This document shows, piece by piece, positions 15,589-24,861 of a stretch of DNA of 64,000 nucleotides. Under the pieces are notes generated by a model that saw nothing but the letters and a program-made list of their open reading frames with translations, was not told the origin of the DNA and did no database searches. Both the position numbers and the translations under genes were made by a program. The first letter of the stretch is position 1; every line of letters begins with the position of its first letter. The DNA comes from Aureibaculum luteum (GTDB taxonomy: Bacteria > Bacteroidota > Bacteroidia > Flavobacteriales > Flavobacteriaceae), in the NCBI RefSeq assembly GCF_003449015.1, contig NZ_QRGD01000007.1:248001-312000 (forward strand), in the 5' to 3' direction.

Positions 15589-16362
15589 CTATTTCCTATA
15601 TTTTTCTATCGCCTCTTTAATTTTCTCAATTCTATTTTCTGGATCTGGGTGGGTACTTTGCATTTCGGGAGTCCTATTTGGGCCTGCTGCCGCTTTTAAT
15701 ATTTCCATTACACCCATCATTTCTTCAGGTTGGTATCCGGCATCTAACATAAATTTGACGCCTAATTCATCACTTTCTAATTCATCACCACGTCCATATT
15801 TCATATTGATAACGTTTCCAATCATTGCTGCCATTTGGCCTGTACCATCACCACCACCAACTAAAACACCAGAAATAATTCCTTGTGTTAAGCCCTGTTT
15901 GGCAATTCGTTCCGCCGAATGCCTACCTACTACATGTCCTATTTCATGTCCTAAAACACCTGCCAATTGGTCTTCATTCTGCAGTTGTGAATACAAGGCA
16001 TAAGTGATAAATATTTGTCCGCCGGGCAAAGCAAAAGCATTGATAGTATTAGGATCTCTTAATAAATGAAAATCATATTGATATGGTGTTTCTTTTGCTA
16101 TACTATTGTTAACTAATGAATTCCCAACTCTATCAACAATGTCCTGATCTTTTTGACTTGGGTATAAGCCACCATGTTGTTGTGCCATTTGTGGAGCACT
16201 TTCTAATCCGAGAGCAATTTCTTGTTCAGTGGTTAGTGCAATACTTTGTTTTTTACCTGTATATGGATTAGTTTCTCTTTTTGAGTAATAATTAAATAAT
16301 GTAAATAGAATTATACCCGCACCAATAAGTAACCTGATTTTGAGTCCACCTCTTCCTCTCAT
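15589..16362 (-). CDS. M48 family zinc metallopeptidase (exported/membrane)
   Basis: 257 residues from ATG 16362. The frame is open 13 codons further upstream, but MRGRGGLKIRLLIGAGI is a natural start with a membrane anchor. The zinc site HEIGH lies in VLGHEIGHVVGRHSAERIAK, with the later ELESDELGVKFMLDAGY supplying the third ligand. INAFALPGGQIFITYAL and STHPDPENRIE are M48 (Loi22/BepA-like) blocks. It is likely a periplasmic quality-control protease. Confidence 0.9.
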   Translation of the reverse strand: MRGRGGLKIRLLIGAGIILFTLFNYYSKRETNPYTGKKQSIALTTEQEIALGLESAPQMAQQHGGLYPSQKDQDIVDRVGNSLVNNSIAKETPYQYDFHLLRDPNTINAFALPGGQIFITYALYSQLQNEDQLAGVLGHEIGHVVGRHSAERIAKQGLTQGIISGVLVGGGDGTGQMAAMIGNVINMKYGRGDELESDELGVKFMLDAGYQPEEMMGVMEILKAAAGPNRTPEMQSTHPDPENRIEKIKEAIEKYRK

Positions 16363-16449
16363 AATAATTTTAATTTCGTTTTGTTTGCAATAAAGATACA
16401 ATTTATTTAAAAGTGCAAGTTTAATTATTATTAACTTTACAAATCAAAC

Positions 16450-16467
16450 TCACTAATTACACTAATG
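16450..16467 (+). repeat. CACTAATT-CACTAAT fragment at the phenylalanine hydroxylase start
   Basis: TCACTAATTACACTAATG resembles the inner part of the GxxExxY unit's left end (TCACTAATTTTCACTAATT). The ATG of the hydroxylase lies inside it. It may be a remnant end of the same repeat family or a chance match. Confidence 0.3.
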
Positions 16468-18222
16468 AATTTTAAGTCAAACAAAATTATTGCTAGGTTA
16501 CCCAAGCACTTACAATCCTTTGTAATACGACAGCCATATAATGAATATACAAGTCAAAATCAGGCAGTTTGGCGGTATGTAATGCGAAAAAATGTTGATT
16601 ATTTGTCAAAAGTGGCACATAAATCTTATATCCCAGGTCTTAAAAAAGCGGGTATTTCTGTAGATACAATCCCAAGAATGCAAGGCATGAATCGGATTTT
16701 AAAAGACTTGGGTTGGGCAGCAGTATCGGTAGATGGGTTTATACCTCCAAATGCTTTTATGGAGTTCCAAGCTTACAATACGTTAGTTATTGCTGCCGAT
16801 ATCAGAACTGTTGATCACATAGAATATACACCAGCTCCAGATATTATTCATGAAGCGGCAGGTCACGCTCCTATCATTGCGAATCCAGAATATGCTGAAT
16901 ATTTAAGACGTTTTGGAGAAATTGGAAGTAAGGCTATTTCATCGGCTAAAGATTTTGAATTATATGAAGCCATCAGGCATTTATCAATCATAAAGGAAGA
17001 TCCGAATACTAGCGAAAAGGAGATTATTAAAGCGGATAAACAAGTTGCTGAAGTAGTTGAAAGCATGACAGAGTTGAGTGAAATGGCAAAAATCAGAAAC
17101 CTACATTGGTGGACTGTTGAATATGGATTGATAGGCTCATTAGAAAATTCTAAAATTTATGGTGCAGGGTTGTTGTCTTCCATAGGAGAAAGTCAATGGT
17201 GTATGAGTGAAAAAGTAAAAAAAGTACCGTATTCAATAGAAGCAGCGGATACTGATTTTGATATCACAAAACCACAGCCTCAGTTATTTGTAACTCCAGA
17301 TTTTGCTCATTTAAGTATGGTGTTAGAAGAGTATGCTAATAAAATGGCATTACGAAAAGGAGGGTTAAAAGGACTGAATAAGTTGATAGATTCTAAAATT
17401 TTAGGAACAATTGAATTAAGTACAGGGATACAAATTTCTGGGAATTTTGAGGATGTAATAAGTGATGAAAATAATAATCCTGTTTATTTTAAAACAAATG
17501 GAGGTACGGCTTTAGCCTATAAAAATAAAGAATTGATTGGGCACAGTAAGTCGTATCATGCCGATGGTTTTGGTTCTGCTATTGGTAAATTAAAAGGTAT
17601 AAATATAGCCATTGAAGATATGTCGCCTACAGATTTAGAGGCGTATGGTATTTACGAAGGTAAAATAGTGAATCTTAAGTTTGAAGGTAATATTAATGTA
17701 ACAGGTGAAATTATAACTGGTAAAAGAAACCTGAAAGGTAAAATAATTCTTATTTCATTCAAAAACTGTACTGTTAAACATAAAGAAAAAGTGTTATTTC
17801 ATCCTAACTGGGGTATTTTTGATATGGCCGTGGGTAAAGAAGTTGTTTCCGCTTATTCCGGTGTTGCAGATCCTGAAAATTTTGGTTTAATTTATGACGT
17901 TCCCAAAGAAAAGACACATAAAATTAAATATTCAAATAAAGATAAAAAGCTACATGGACTATATGACGAAGTGCGTAAAATTAGAGAGAAAGGAAGACTT
18001 AATTATATTCGGTTAGAAGAAATATTTATTTTGTTGAAGTTAGAATTTCCTAATGATTGGTTATTACCTTTAGAAATGGCAGAATTGGTTTATAATGAAA
18101 ATTCTCAATTTAAAAGAAACATGATTAATTATCTAGAATCCTTGGCGGAAAATACTGAGATAGCTCATTTAATTAATGGCGGAATCGAATTGTTGGAAAA
18201 GGAGTTGAAGAGGGTAATATGA
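16465..18222 (+). CDS. phhA: Phenylalanine 4-monooxygenase, long Bacteroidota form
   Basis: 585 residues. The catalytic domain lies at about 1-300: iron ligands H129 and H134 in DIIHEAAGHAPIIAN, and E219 in HWWTVEYGLIGS. Pterin-dependent hydroxylation of Phe to Tyr is the expected reaction. Ordinary bacterial enzymes are about 280-300 residues; here a further 280 residues follow (SKILGTIELSTGIQISGNFE, GTALAYKNKELIGHSKSYH), an extra domain known in Bacteroidota versions but of unknown role. Single gene, ATG start. Confidence 0.9.
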   Translation: MNFKSNKIIARLPKHLQSFVIRQPYNEYTSQNQAVWRYVMRKNVDYLSKVAHKSYIPGLKKAGISVDTIPRMQGMNRILKDLGWAAVSVDGFIPPNAFMEFQAYNTLVIAADIRTVDHIEYTPAPDIIHEAAGHAPIIANPEYAEYLRRFGEIGSKAISSAKDFELYEAIRHLSIIKEDPNTSEKEIIKADKQVAEVVESMTELSEMAKIRNLHWWTVEYGLIGSLENSKIYGAGLLSSIGESQWCMSEKVKKVPYSIEAADTDFDITKPQPQLFVTPDFAHLSMVLEEYANKMALRKGGLKGLNKLIDSKILGTIELSTGIQISGNFEDVISDENNNPVYFKTNGGTALAYKNKELIGHSKSYHADGFGSAIGKLKGINIAIEDMSPTDLEAYGIYEGKIVNLKFEGNINVTGEIITGKRNLKGKIILISFKNCTVKHKEKVLFHPNWGIFDMAVGKEVVSAYSGVADPENFGLIYDVPKEKTHKIKYSNKDKKLHGLYDEVRKIREKGRLNYIRLEEIFILLKLEFPNDWLLPLEMAELVYNENSQFKRNMINYLESLAENTEIAHLINGGIELLEKELKRVI

Positions 18223-18282
18223 TTAGTTAGCTAAACATATTTTTTTGTTTGAACTTCTCTTTTTCGGATTTCCTACTTATTT

Positions 18283-18897
18283 TCAAAGCTCTAACTCAAA
18301 GAGATTCTTTTCATCCGTAATTGGAGTTTCCTCATATTTCAAAGTCCATCCTAATTCTTTGGTCAATACATAAAAATTGGTAAGTTCTTCTAACAGTCTC
18401 GTTTTTGCATTTTTTTGCAAATCAGAGTTCTGTAACTTTTTAATTAGAGACGATTTAATCGTTTCTTTAATATCATTATAATCCTTGGCTTCAAAAGGAT
18501 TAAAATAGTCTGCTTGAATATCGTAATATTCTAAATCGGGACTAATAGAAATTTGTTCCTTAGGTATGCTAATTATTTGGAGTGTCTTGGTAGCTTCATC
18601 AATTTTATACTCAATCTTACTAAGGTCATAGGAAATTGTGACATCAGCGTTCACTACTACAATTGCCTTTTTATCTGATGTTATATAGTCGGTAAATAAA
18701 GCTTTTGAATTTTTGTAATTAAAAACCTCACTAAAATGTCCTTCCGTCACAATAAGTTTACCCACATTTTTAATCTGCTCTTGTATTAACATTGAGTTTT
18801 CGTACAAAATAGACTTGTCATCTTTTTTATTTTCGCAATATCGAAAAACGAAAACAAAAAGCAGGGTAATAATTATGCCTAATAGGACTTTCTTCAT
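18283..18897 (-). CDS. DUF4230 domain membrane-anchored protein
   Basis: 204 residues. One N-terminal membrane segment (VLLGIIITLLFVFVFRYCEN), then a conserved extracytoplasmic domain: LIVTEGHFSEVFNYKNSKAL, KAIVVVNADVTISYDLSKIE, ITISIPKEQ-like and EAKDYNDIKETIKSSLIKKL. These are DUF4230 features. The function is unknown. Single gene, convergent with the hydroxylase. Confidence 0.75.
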   Translation of the reverse strand: MKKVLLGIIITLLFVFVFRYCENKKDDKSILYENSMLIQEQIKNVGKLIVTEGHFSEVFNYKNSKALFTDYITSDKKAIVVVNADVTISYDLSKIEYKIDEATKTLQIISIPKEQISISPDLEYYDIQADYFNPFEAKDYNDIKETIKSSLIKKLQNSDLQKNAKTRLLEELTNFYVLTKELGWTLKYEETPITDEKNLFELEL

Positions 18898-18983
18898 TAA
18901 AATGATGTTTATTAAATAAGATGGAATTTTGACCTTAGGGTAATCTTGTAACGATTAATAAGATTCAAAATTTATGTGTAAAA

Positions 18984-19016
18984 AATAAATACCCTCCTGA
19001 TAGAAGGGTATTTATT
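18984..19016 (-). terminator. Terminator of the acpP-pyk run
   Basis: Perfect 12-bp stem AATAAATACCCT (18984-18995) / AGGGTATTTATT (19005-19016) with a 9-nt loop, 10 bp past the pyk stop. It is symmetrical and could also act for the other strand. Confidence 0.75.
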
Positions 19017-19025
19017 GTAGTATTT

Positions 19026-20453
19026 TTATTCTATTTGACTAACTCTCATAGTATTTGCCATACCGTGTGCTTTTACAGGCATAGAGGTAATGTTTATAAC
19101 ATAATCTCCTTTATTGGCATACCCTTTTGTTACTGCTATTTCGTTAATGTCATCTACGGTGTCATCGGTGCTTTTCATCTCGTCATAGAAGTGAGCTTTT
19201 ACGCCCCATAATAAATTAAGCATGGCTAATATTCTTCTGTTGTTAGAAAAAGCCATGATATGAGTTTTTGGTCTCCATGCAGAAATTTGAAACGCCGTAT
19301 AACCACTATTGGTTAAAGTTGTTATCACTGTAGCTCCTATATCATCAGCCATTTTAGCTGCTTGGTAACATATTGTTTTAGAAATAAAACGGTCATTTAC
19401 ACTTCTAATAAAAGAGTCAGACCGTGTAATTAATGGAGAGTCTTCTACATTTTCTATAATAGATCTTATTTTTTGAATTACTTCTATAGGAAATTCTCCT
19501 ACAGATGTTTCGCCAGAAAGCATAACAGCATCTGCACCATCCATAATTGAATTGGCAACGTCATTTACCTCAGCTCTTGTAGGAACTTGACTTGTAATCA
19601 TGCTTTCCATCATTTGAGTTGCAATAATTACAGGAATTCTAGCTTTTTTAGCTTGAAGAACTAATTTTTTCTGAATTAATGGAACTTTTTCCATTTCAAC
19701 TTCAACACCTAAATCACCTCTGGCAACCATTAAACCATCACAATGAGGTGTAATGCTTCCAATTCTGGCAACGGCTTCTGGCTTTTCTATTTTTGCCATT
19801 ATAGGAATTCTAAAATCAGAATGTTCAGTTATTAATGCTCTTAACTCTATTAAATCTTCTGCATGTCTTACAAAAGAAAGTGCAATCCAATCCACTTCCA
19901 TTTCTATAGCAAAAAGAGCATCTTTTTTATCTTTATCTGTAAGTGCAGGTTGAGAAATAGCAGTATTAGGTAAGTTAACACCCTTTTTAGATTTTAATTT
20001 ACCACCACGTAAAACTTCAGTAAGTACTTCATTTTTACCATTAGTGCTAATAACTTTAAATAAAAGTTTACCATCATCAACCAAAATGTTTTCCCCAGGT
20101 TTTACATCTTGAGGAAATTTTTGATAAGTCATGTAGGCTCTTTCTTTAGTTCCTTCACACTTGTCAGTAGTAAATATAAATTGGTCTCCTTTATTTAATT
20201 TGACTTTTTCCTCCATTACACCTACGCGTAATTTAGGGCCTTGTAAATCAGCTAAAACGGCTACATTATAACCTAATTTCTGATTTATCTCTCTTATCAT
20301 TTTTATTTTCTCAGCTACATTTTCATAATCTGCATGAGAAAAATTCACTCTAAAAACATTAACCCCTACAGTCATCATTTCTTCTATGATCTCATATGTA
20401 TCACAAGCTGGTCCTAAGGTGGCTACTATTTTTGTTTTTTTTCTATTTCGCAT
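19026..20453 (-). CDS. pyk: Pyruvate kinase
   Basis: 475 residues. Converts phosphoenolpyruvate and ADP to pyruvate and ATP. Signature blocks: KIVATLGPACDTYE, VFRVNFSHADY, ILVDDGKLLFKV, and the active-site region IMAKIEKPEAVARIGSI with GLMVARGDLGVE and IIATQMMESMI followed by PTRAEVNDVANSIMDGADAV. C-terminal alpha/beta domain complete. ATG start 3 bp after the stop of the IPExxxVDY gene, so co-transcribed with it. Confidence 0.97.
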   Translation of the reverse strand: MRNRKKTKIVATLGPACDTYEIIEEMMTVGVNVFRVNFSHADYENVAEKIKMIREINQKLGYNVAVLADLQGPKLRVGVMEEKVKLNKGDQFIFTTDKCEGTKERAYMTYQKFPQDVKPGENILVDDGKLLFKVISTNGKNEVLTEVLRGGKLKSKKGVNLPNTAISQPALTDKDKKDALFAIEMEVDWIALSFVRHAEDLIELRALITEHSDFRIPIMAKIEKPEAVARIGSITPHCDGLMVARGDLGVEVEMEKVPLIQKKLVLQAKKARIPVIIATQMMESMITSQVPTRAEVNDVANSIMDGADAVMLSGETSVGEFPIEVIQKIRSIIENVEDSPLITRSDSFIRSVNDRFISKTICYQAAKMADDIGATVITTLTNSGYTAFQISAWRPKTHIMAFSNNRRILAMLNLLWGVKAHFYDEMKSTDDTVDDINEIAVTKGYANKGDYVINITSMPVKAHGMANTMRVSQIE

Positions 20454-20456
20454 ATA

Positions 20457-20924
20457 TTAAAATATTAAATAATCTTTAGATTTTAAGGTTTGTGGAATAA
20501 CATTAAATGAAGTTATTACTCCTTTTATACTTTTTATTTTTTTGATCAATTGAAATTCATCGAATTCAGTTTCTCCATTAATTTTTAGAAAATAATCAAT
20601 TTCTTTTTTTTCATTAATTAAATAATTTATTTTAGATTCTTCTTTAAACAAATCATTTGCATTAATACTCACCGATGTATAAATGAGTTTATTGGCTAAT
20701 AATGACCATGAACTGAAACTAGAACTACATTCATAATCGAAAAAAGTAAATGTACAGTTTTTGTCTTTAAATGAAAGTCCCTCTGGTTGACATTTCAATC
20801 TGATATTAAATTCTCTATTCAGTAAATAGGCAAGTCTGTAATCTTCTAAAGTACTATTAATTGCTATTAAGGTGTAATCATGTTCAAATTCAAATCCTAA
20901 TGATAGTACTTTAGTCATAATCAA
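20457..20924 (-). CDS. IPExxxVDY family protein
   Basis: 155 residues. A small Bacteroidota protein found next to pyk and rnc. The C-terminal motif here is NVIPQTLKSKDYLIF, where Q, S and K occupy positions usually E, V and so on, so the naming motif is relaxed. The N terminus could be Met1 or Met3 (MIMTKV). No catalytic residues or membrane segments are seen. The role is unknown; the fixed gene order with rnc and pyk is the best clue. Confidence 0.7.
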   Translation of the reverse strand: MIMTKVLSLGFEFEHDYTLIAINSTLEDYRLAYLLNREFNIRLKCQPEGLSFKDKNCTFTFFDYECSSSFSSWSLLANKLIYTSVSINANDLFKEESKINYLINEKKEIDYFLKINGETEFDEFQLIKKIKSIKGVITSFNVIPQTLKSKDYLIF

Positions 20925-21009
20925 AACAATTTATGCGAAAATAATGATTGTTTTATAGAAAAGAGAAAATATTTACGAAATCCTTGTAGTAAATTGCACG
21001 AATTGTAAA

Positions 21010-21744
21010 TTATAATGAAATTACGTCTTGTAATCTAAAATATGCACGTTTTGATGCTATTTCTTCCGCTTTTTTCTTAGATGTTGCTCTTCCTTTCGCT
21101 AAAATCTTATTATCTACAAATAACTTTACACTAAAGTGTTTAATAGTATCATTTCCGGTGTCTTCATAAACTTCATAATTAATATGTTTTTTAACTTTCT
21201 GACACCATTCTATAAGTACACTTTTGTAACTGGTAATTTTGCCTTCTAAACGTTCAATATCAACATATGGTTCAATTACTGTTCTATTAATAAATTTTTG
21301 ACAAGCTTCATGTCCTTTATCAATATAAACAGCACCTACTAATGACTCAAACATGTTACCATGTACATTGTCACCAAAATTCTTCTTTGGTACATTACTG
21401 TCTATTAAATTAATTAAGGCCAAATCTCTGCCAATTTCATTTAAGTGTTCACGGCTTACAATTTTAGAACGTAATTGAGTAAGGTCTCCTTCAGAACCTG
21501 CAGGAATTTCTTTAAATAAGTATAATGCTATTGTTGAGCTTAAAATGGCATCTCCTAAAAATTCTAATCTTTCGTAATTTAAAGGGATTCCTTTTTCCGT
21601 CTTTTTTTTTACAGAACTGTGTGTGAATGCTTTTCTATAGTATTTCAGATCATTCGGTCTAAAACCTAGAATTTTTCTTATTGTAGCCAAAAATTTCTCG
21701 TCCTGTTCAGAGCGAGATTTTAAGATGTTGCTAATAAAACTCAT
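21010..21744 (-). CDS. rnc: Ribonuclease III
   Basis: 244 residues. Double-stranded RNA endonuclease. The nuclease signature is NYERLEFLGDAILSSTIALY; a second acidic block is GNMFESLVGAVYIDKGHE. The C-terminal dsRNA-binding domain runs SYKSVLIEWCQKVKKHINYE to ATSKKKAEEIASKRAYFRL. It starts 7 bp after the fabF stop, in the usual Bacteroidota acpP-fabF-rnc order. Confidence 0.95.
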   Translation of the reverse strand: MSFISNILKSRSEQDEKFLATIRKILGFRPNDLKYYRKAFTHSSVKKKTEKGIPLNYERLEFLGDAILSSTIALYLFKEIPAGSEGDLTQLRSKIVSREHLNEIGRDLALINLIDSNVPKKNFGDNVHGNMFESLVGAVYIDKGHEACQKFINRTVIEPYVDIERLEGKITSYKSVLIEWCQKVKKHINYEVYEDTGNDTIKHFSVKLFVDNKILAKGRATSKKKAEEIASKRAYFRLQDVISL

Positions 21745-21751
21745 TTTCTAT

Positions 21752-23005
21752 TTAAGCGTCTAGCTTCTTGAAAACTACACATGCATTATGTCCTCCAAAT
21801 CCAAAGGTATTACTCATAACCACTTTAACATCTCTTTTTTGAGCTTTGTTAAGTGTTAAGTTAAGGCTTGGGTCAATATTTTCATCTACAGTAGTATGAT
21901 TGATTGTTGGAGGAACAATACCATGCTTTATAGATAATATTGAGGAAATAGCTTCAATAGCACCAGCAGCACCCAATAAATGCCCAGTCATGGATTTGGT
22001 TGAGTTGATGTTAATGGTTTTAGCATGTTCTCCAAAAACTTCTTTTATAGCCTTAAGTTCTGCTACATCGCCCAATGGAGTAGAAGTACCATGTGTGTTA
22101 ATAGCGTCAACGTCTTCAGGTTTTAAACCTGAGTTTTCCAAGCAATTTTTCATCACAACAATTACGCCTCTTCCTTCCGGATGAGGTGCCGTCATATGAT
22201 AAGCATCAGAAGATAAACCACCACCAATAAGTTCAGCGTAAATTTTTGCTCCTCTTGCTTTTGCATATTCATATTCTTCCAAAACAATTGCCCCAGCACC
22301 TTCTCCTAATACAAAGCCATCTCTAGTGGCGTCAAAAGGTCTTGAAGCTGTTTCTGGACTATCATTTCTAGTTGATAATGCATGCATGGCGTTAAAACCA
22401 CCCATACCTGCCATAGTTACGGCAGCTTCACTACCACCAGTAACAATAACATCACAATGTCCTAAACGGATGTAATTCAAAGCATCGAACATCGCATTTG
22501 CGGAAGATGCACATGCTGAAACTGTAGTATAATTGGGTCCCATAAAGCCATATTTGATTGAGATATTACCTGGGGCAATATCGGCAATCATTTTAGGGAT
22601 AAAGAAAGGGTTGAATCTTGGTGTACCATCTCCACTTCCAAAATTTAAAACTTCATTTTGAAAAGTTTCGAGACCTCCAATACCTGCTCCCCAAATTACG
22701 CCTACGCGTTCTTTGTTTAAGGTTTCTAAGTCCAATCCTGAATCTAAAATAGCTTCGTCAGAGGCTACCATAGCATACTGGGTAAACTTATCCATTTTAC
22801 GTGCCTCCTTTCTGTCAAAAAAGTCAGTAGGATTAAAATTTTTGATTTCACATGCAAACTGAGTTTTAAACTTGGTTGCGTCAAAATGGGTAATAGGTGC
22901 AGCACCACTAACGCCGTTTACTAAACTATTCCAGTAAGCGTCAACGGTATTACCAATTGGTGTTAAAGCCCCTAGTCCGGTTACAACTACTCGTTTTAAT
23001 TCCAT
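21752..23005 (-). CDS. fabF: 3-oxoacyl-[acyl-carrier-protein] synthase II
   Basis: 417 residues. Elongating condensing enzyme of fatty acid synthesis. Active-site Cys165 lies in TVSACASSANAMFDAL; the two catalytic histidines are in NTHGTSTPLGD and MTGHLLGAAGA. The N terminus is VVVTGLGALTPIGNTVDAYW. It is the second gene after acpP (90-bp gap) and shares the unit with rnc. Confidence 0.97.
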   Translation of the reverse strand: MELKRVVVTGLGALTPIGNTVDAYWNSLVNGVSGAAPITHFDATKFKTQFACEIKNFNPTDFFDRKEARKMDKFTQYAMVASDEAILDSGLDLETLNKERVGVIWGAGIGGLETFQNEVLNFGSGDGTPRFNPFFIPKMIADIAPGNISIKYGFMGPNYTTVSACASSANAMFDALNYIRLGHCDVIVTGGSEAAVTMAGMGGFNAMHALSTRNDSPETASRPFDATRDGFVLGEGAGAIVLEEYEYAKARGAKIYAELIGGGLSSDAYHMTAPHPEGRGVIVVMKNCLENSGLKPEDVDAINTHGTSTPLGDVAELKAIKEVFGEHAKTININSTKSMTGHLLGAAGAIEAISSILSIKHGIVPPTINHTTVDENIDPSLNLTLNKAQKRDVKVVMSNTFGFGGHNACVVFKKLDA

Positions 23006-23095
23006 ATGAATAAGAAAGGTTCTTTGATTGATGATAAAGATACAAGCAAACCACGATAATGATTTGCTTGTAACTCCTGTTTAAGTATCTTTAGA

Positions 23096-23332
23096 TTACT
23101 TTTTAGCTTCTTCTATATAGCTGATTGCTTGACCTACAGTTCCGATGTTTTCTGCTTGATCGTCTGGGATTTGAATATCAAATTCTTTTTCAAATTCCAT
23201 AATTAACTCTACAGTATCTAAAGAATCTGCTCCTAAATCGTTAGTAAAGTTAGCTTCATTAGTTACTTCATTTTCGTCAACGCCTAGTTTGTCAACGATA
23301 ATAGCCTTTACTCTTGATGCAATGTCTGACAT
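23096..23332 (-). CDS. acpP: Acyl carrier protein
   Basis: 78 residues, acidic. The phosphopantetheine attachment site is S37 in [17 protein letters not shown]. Carries growing acyl chains for FabF and the other FAS II enzymes. First gene of the acpP-fabF-rnc run. Confidence 0.97.
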   Translation of the reverse strand: MSDIASRVKAIIVDKLGVDENEVTNEANFTNDLGADSLDTVELIMEFEKEFDIQIPDDQAENIGTVGQAISYIEEAKK

Positions 23333-23363
23333 AATTTTTATAATTTTTTAATTTAATTATTGG

Positions 23364-23371
23364 CAAAAATA
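23364..23371 (-). promoter_or_regulatory. Putative -10 box of acpP
   Basis: CAAAAATA on the plus strand reads TATTTTTG on the minus strand, a TAnnTTTG match 31 bp before the acpP ATG. No -33 TTG at normal spacing. Confidence 0.4.
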
Positions 23372-23509
23372 TAAAACTTTAAGTTAAATAACTCATTTGC
23401 CAATAAAATATGAGGACTAATTTAAAAAAAATAGTTTAACTTTTAGATTATTCCTCGGTATTTGTTAATAATAATTCTTTTTTTTGTGATACAAATTTAC
23501 ACATTAATA

Positions 23510-24100
23510 ATGAAAAGAATTGTTATTTTGGCCTCAGGCTCCGGAACCAATGCCGAGAATATTATCAAGTATTTTCAAAAAAGTAATGTTATTGCTATAA
23601 CACAAGTGCTGTCAAACAAGAAGGATGCCAAAGTTTTAGAAAGAGCTAAAAGACTGAATGTCAGTAGTTATAGTTTTGATAGAGATACGTTTTATAAATC
23701 GGATAAGGTTTTAAATATTTTAAAAACGGAAGCAGACTATATTGTTTTGGCAGGTTTTTTATGGAAGATTCCTGAAAATATTATTGAAGCTTTCGGTAAT
23801 AAAATCATAAATATTCATCCCGCATTATTACCAAAATATGGAGGGAAAGGAATGTACGGAGATAATGTGCATAAATCAGTTGTTGTTAACAAAGAAGATG
23901 AAACTGGAATAACAATTCATTTTGTAAATGAAAATTATGATGAAGGTGCAATTATTTTTCAAGCGAAAGTAGCGGTTACTTCAAATGATAACTTTACTGA
24001 TGTTGCTAAAAAGGTACATCAATTAGAATATGAACATTTTCCTAGGGTAATTGAAGAAACAATTCTTAAACATAAAAGCAATCAGGACAATGTCACCTAG
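23510..24100 (+). CDS. purN: Phosphoribosylglycinamide formyltransferase
   Basis: 196 residues from ATG 23510. The frame is open 16 codons upstream from a TTG, but MKRIVILASGSGTNAENII is the standard N terminus. Third step of purine synthesis using 10-formyl-THF. Catalytic blocks: IINIHPALLPKYGGKGMYG and the Asp in DETGITIHFVNENYDEGAII. The last residues (N-V-T-stop) are encoded by the beginning of a dispersed repeat, so the natural end may have been altered. Confidence 0.93.
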   Translation: MKRIVILASGSGTNAENIIKYFQKSNVIAITQVLSNKKDAKVLERAKRLNVSSYSFDRDTFYKSDKVLNILKTEADYIVLAGFLWKIPENIIEAFGNKIINIHPALLPKYGGKGMYGDNVHKSVVVNKEDETGITIHFVNENYDEGAIIFQAKVAVTSNDNFTDVAKKVHQLEYEHFPRVIEETILKHKSNQDNVT

Positions 24101-24186
24101 TGTCACCTCGATCGGAGTCGAGAGGTTATCAATACACTGTTTATAACTAGGTCTCTCCTGAATTAATCGGGACGCTCGACCTGACA
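24091..24186. repeat. REP-like palindromic intergenic element between purN and the RNase H gene
   Basis: It begins with tandem TGTCACCTAG / TGTCACCTCG (24091, 24101), includes a small hairpin (CTCGA-TCGGAG-TCGAG, about 24107-24122), then AGGTCTCTCC, and ends GCTCGACCTGACA (24174-24186), an imperfect inverted copy of the left end. GC content is clearly higher than in the surroundings. The left TGTCACCTAG supplies the purN stop codon. It looks like the GTCGAG-rich palindromic repeats scattered in flavobacterial genomes (recollection, not searched). Confidence 0.65.
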
Positions 24187-24228
24187 ATTGATTAAGCAAA
24201 AAAATAAGAAATAGAATTCTAATTAAAA

Positions 24229-24861
24229 ATGGCTAAAAAGAAGTTTTACGTAGTGTGGAGAGGAAAAAAAACAGGCGTTTTTACCTCATGGAATACGTGT
24301 AAAAAACAAATTGATGGTTTTGCAGGAGCTCAATATAAATCTTTTGCTTCTAAAGAGGCAGCAGAAAAAGCCATTAAAGGAAATTATGATGACTACAAAG
24401 GGAAGGATACAAAAAAAATAATACTCTCAGCAGCGGAATTAAAACAAATAGGGAAGCCAATTGTGCCCTCTATATCGGTTGATGCAGCTTGTAGTGGAAA
24501 TCCTGGAAAAATGGAGTACAGAGGTGTAGAAACACATTCAAAGTCTCAATTATTTATTCAAGGCCCGTTTGAAAAAGGCACTAACAATATTGGTGAGTTT
24601 TTAGCTTTGGTTCATGGATTGGGGTATTTAAAACAAAAGAAGATTGATTTACCTATTTACTCTGACTCCAGAATTGCTATGAGTTGGGCTAAAAAAGGAC
24701 AATGCCGCACCAATTTGCAAATTACCGACGAAAACAAACCTTTATTCGACATGATTAAACGTGCCGAAAAGTGGTTAAAAGAAAATACCTATACCACACC
24801 TGTTTTAAAATGGGAAACCAAAGCGTGGGGCGAAATTCCTGCCGATTTTGGGAGAAAATAG
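24229..24861 (+). CDS. RNase H1 with N-terminal viroplasmin domain
   Basis: 210 residues. The N-terminal caulimovirus-viroplasmin/HBD fold is FYVVWRGKKTGVFTSWNTCK through FASKEAAEKAIKGNY (about 5-50), which binds RNA-DNA hybrid. The RNase H domain follows with acids D in SVDAACSGNPG, E in NNIGEFLALVHGL, D in IYSDSRIAMSW and a late D in IPADFGRK. Degrades RNA in hybrids. Its stop abuts the stop of the convergent sufS. Confidence 0.9.
   Translation: MAKKKFYVVWRGKKTGVFTSWNTCKKQIDGFAGAQYKSFASKEAAEKAIKGNYDDYKGKDTKKIILSAAELKQIGKPIVPSISVDAACSGNPGKMEYRGVETHSKSQLFIQGPFEKGTNNIGEFLALVHGLGYLKQKKIDLPIYSDSRIAMSWAKKGQCRTNLQITDENKPLFDMIKRAEKWLKENTYTTPVLKWETKAWGEIPADFGRK

Noticed and set aside
24101-24228. 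A structured RNA or riboswitch before the RNase H gene
   Set aside because: The palindromic sequence is better explained as a dispersed REP-like repeat that also invades purN; no conserved aptamer features were recognised.
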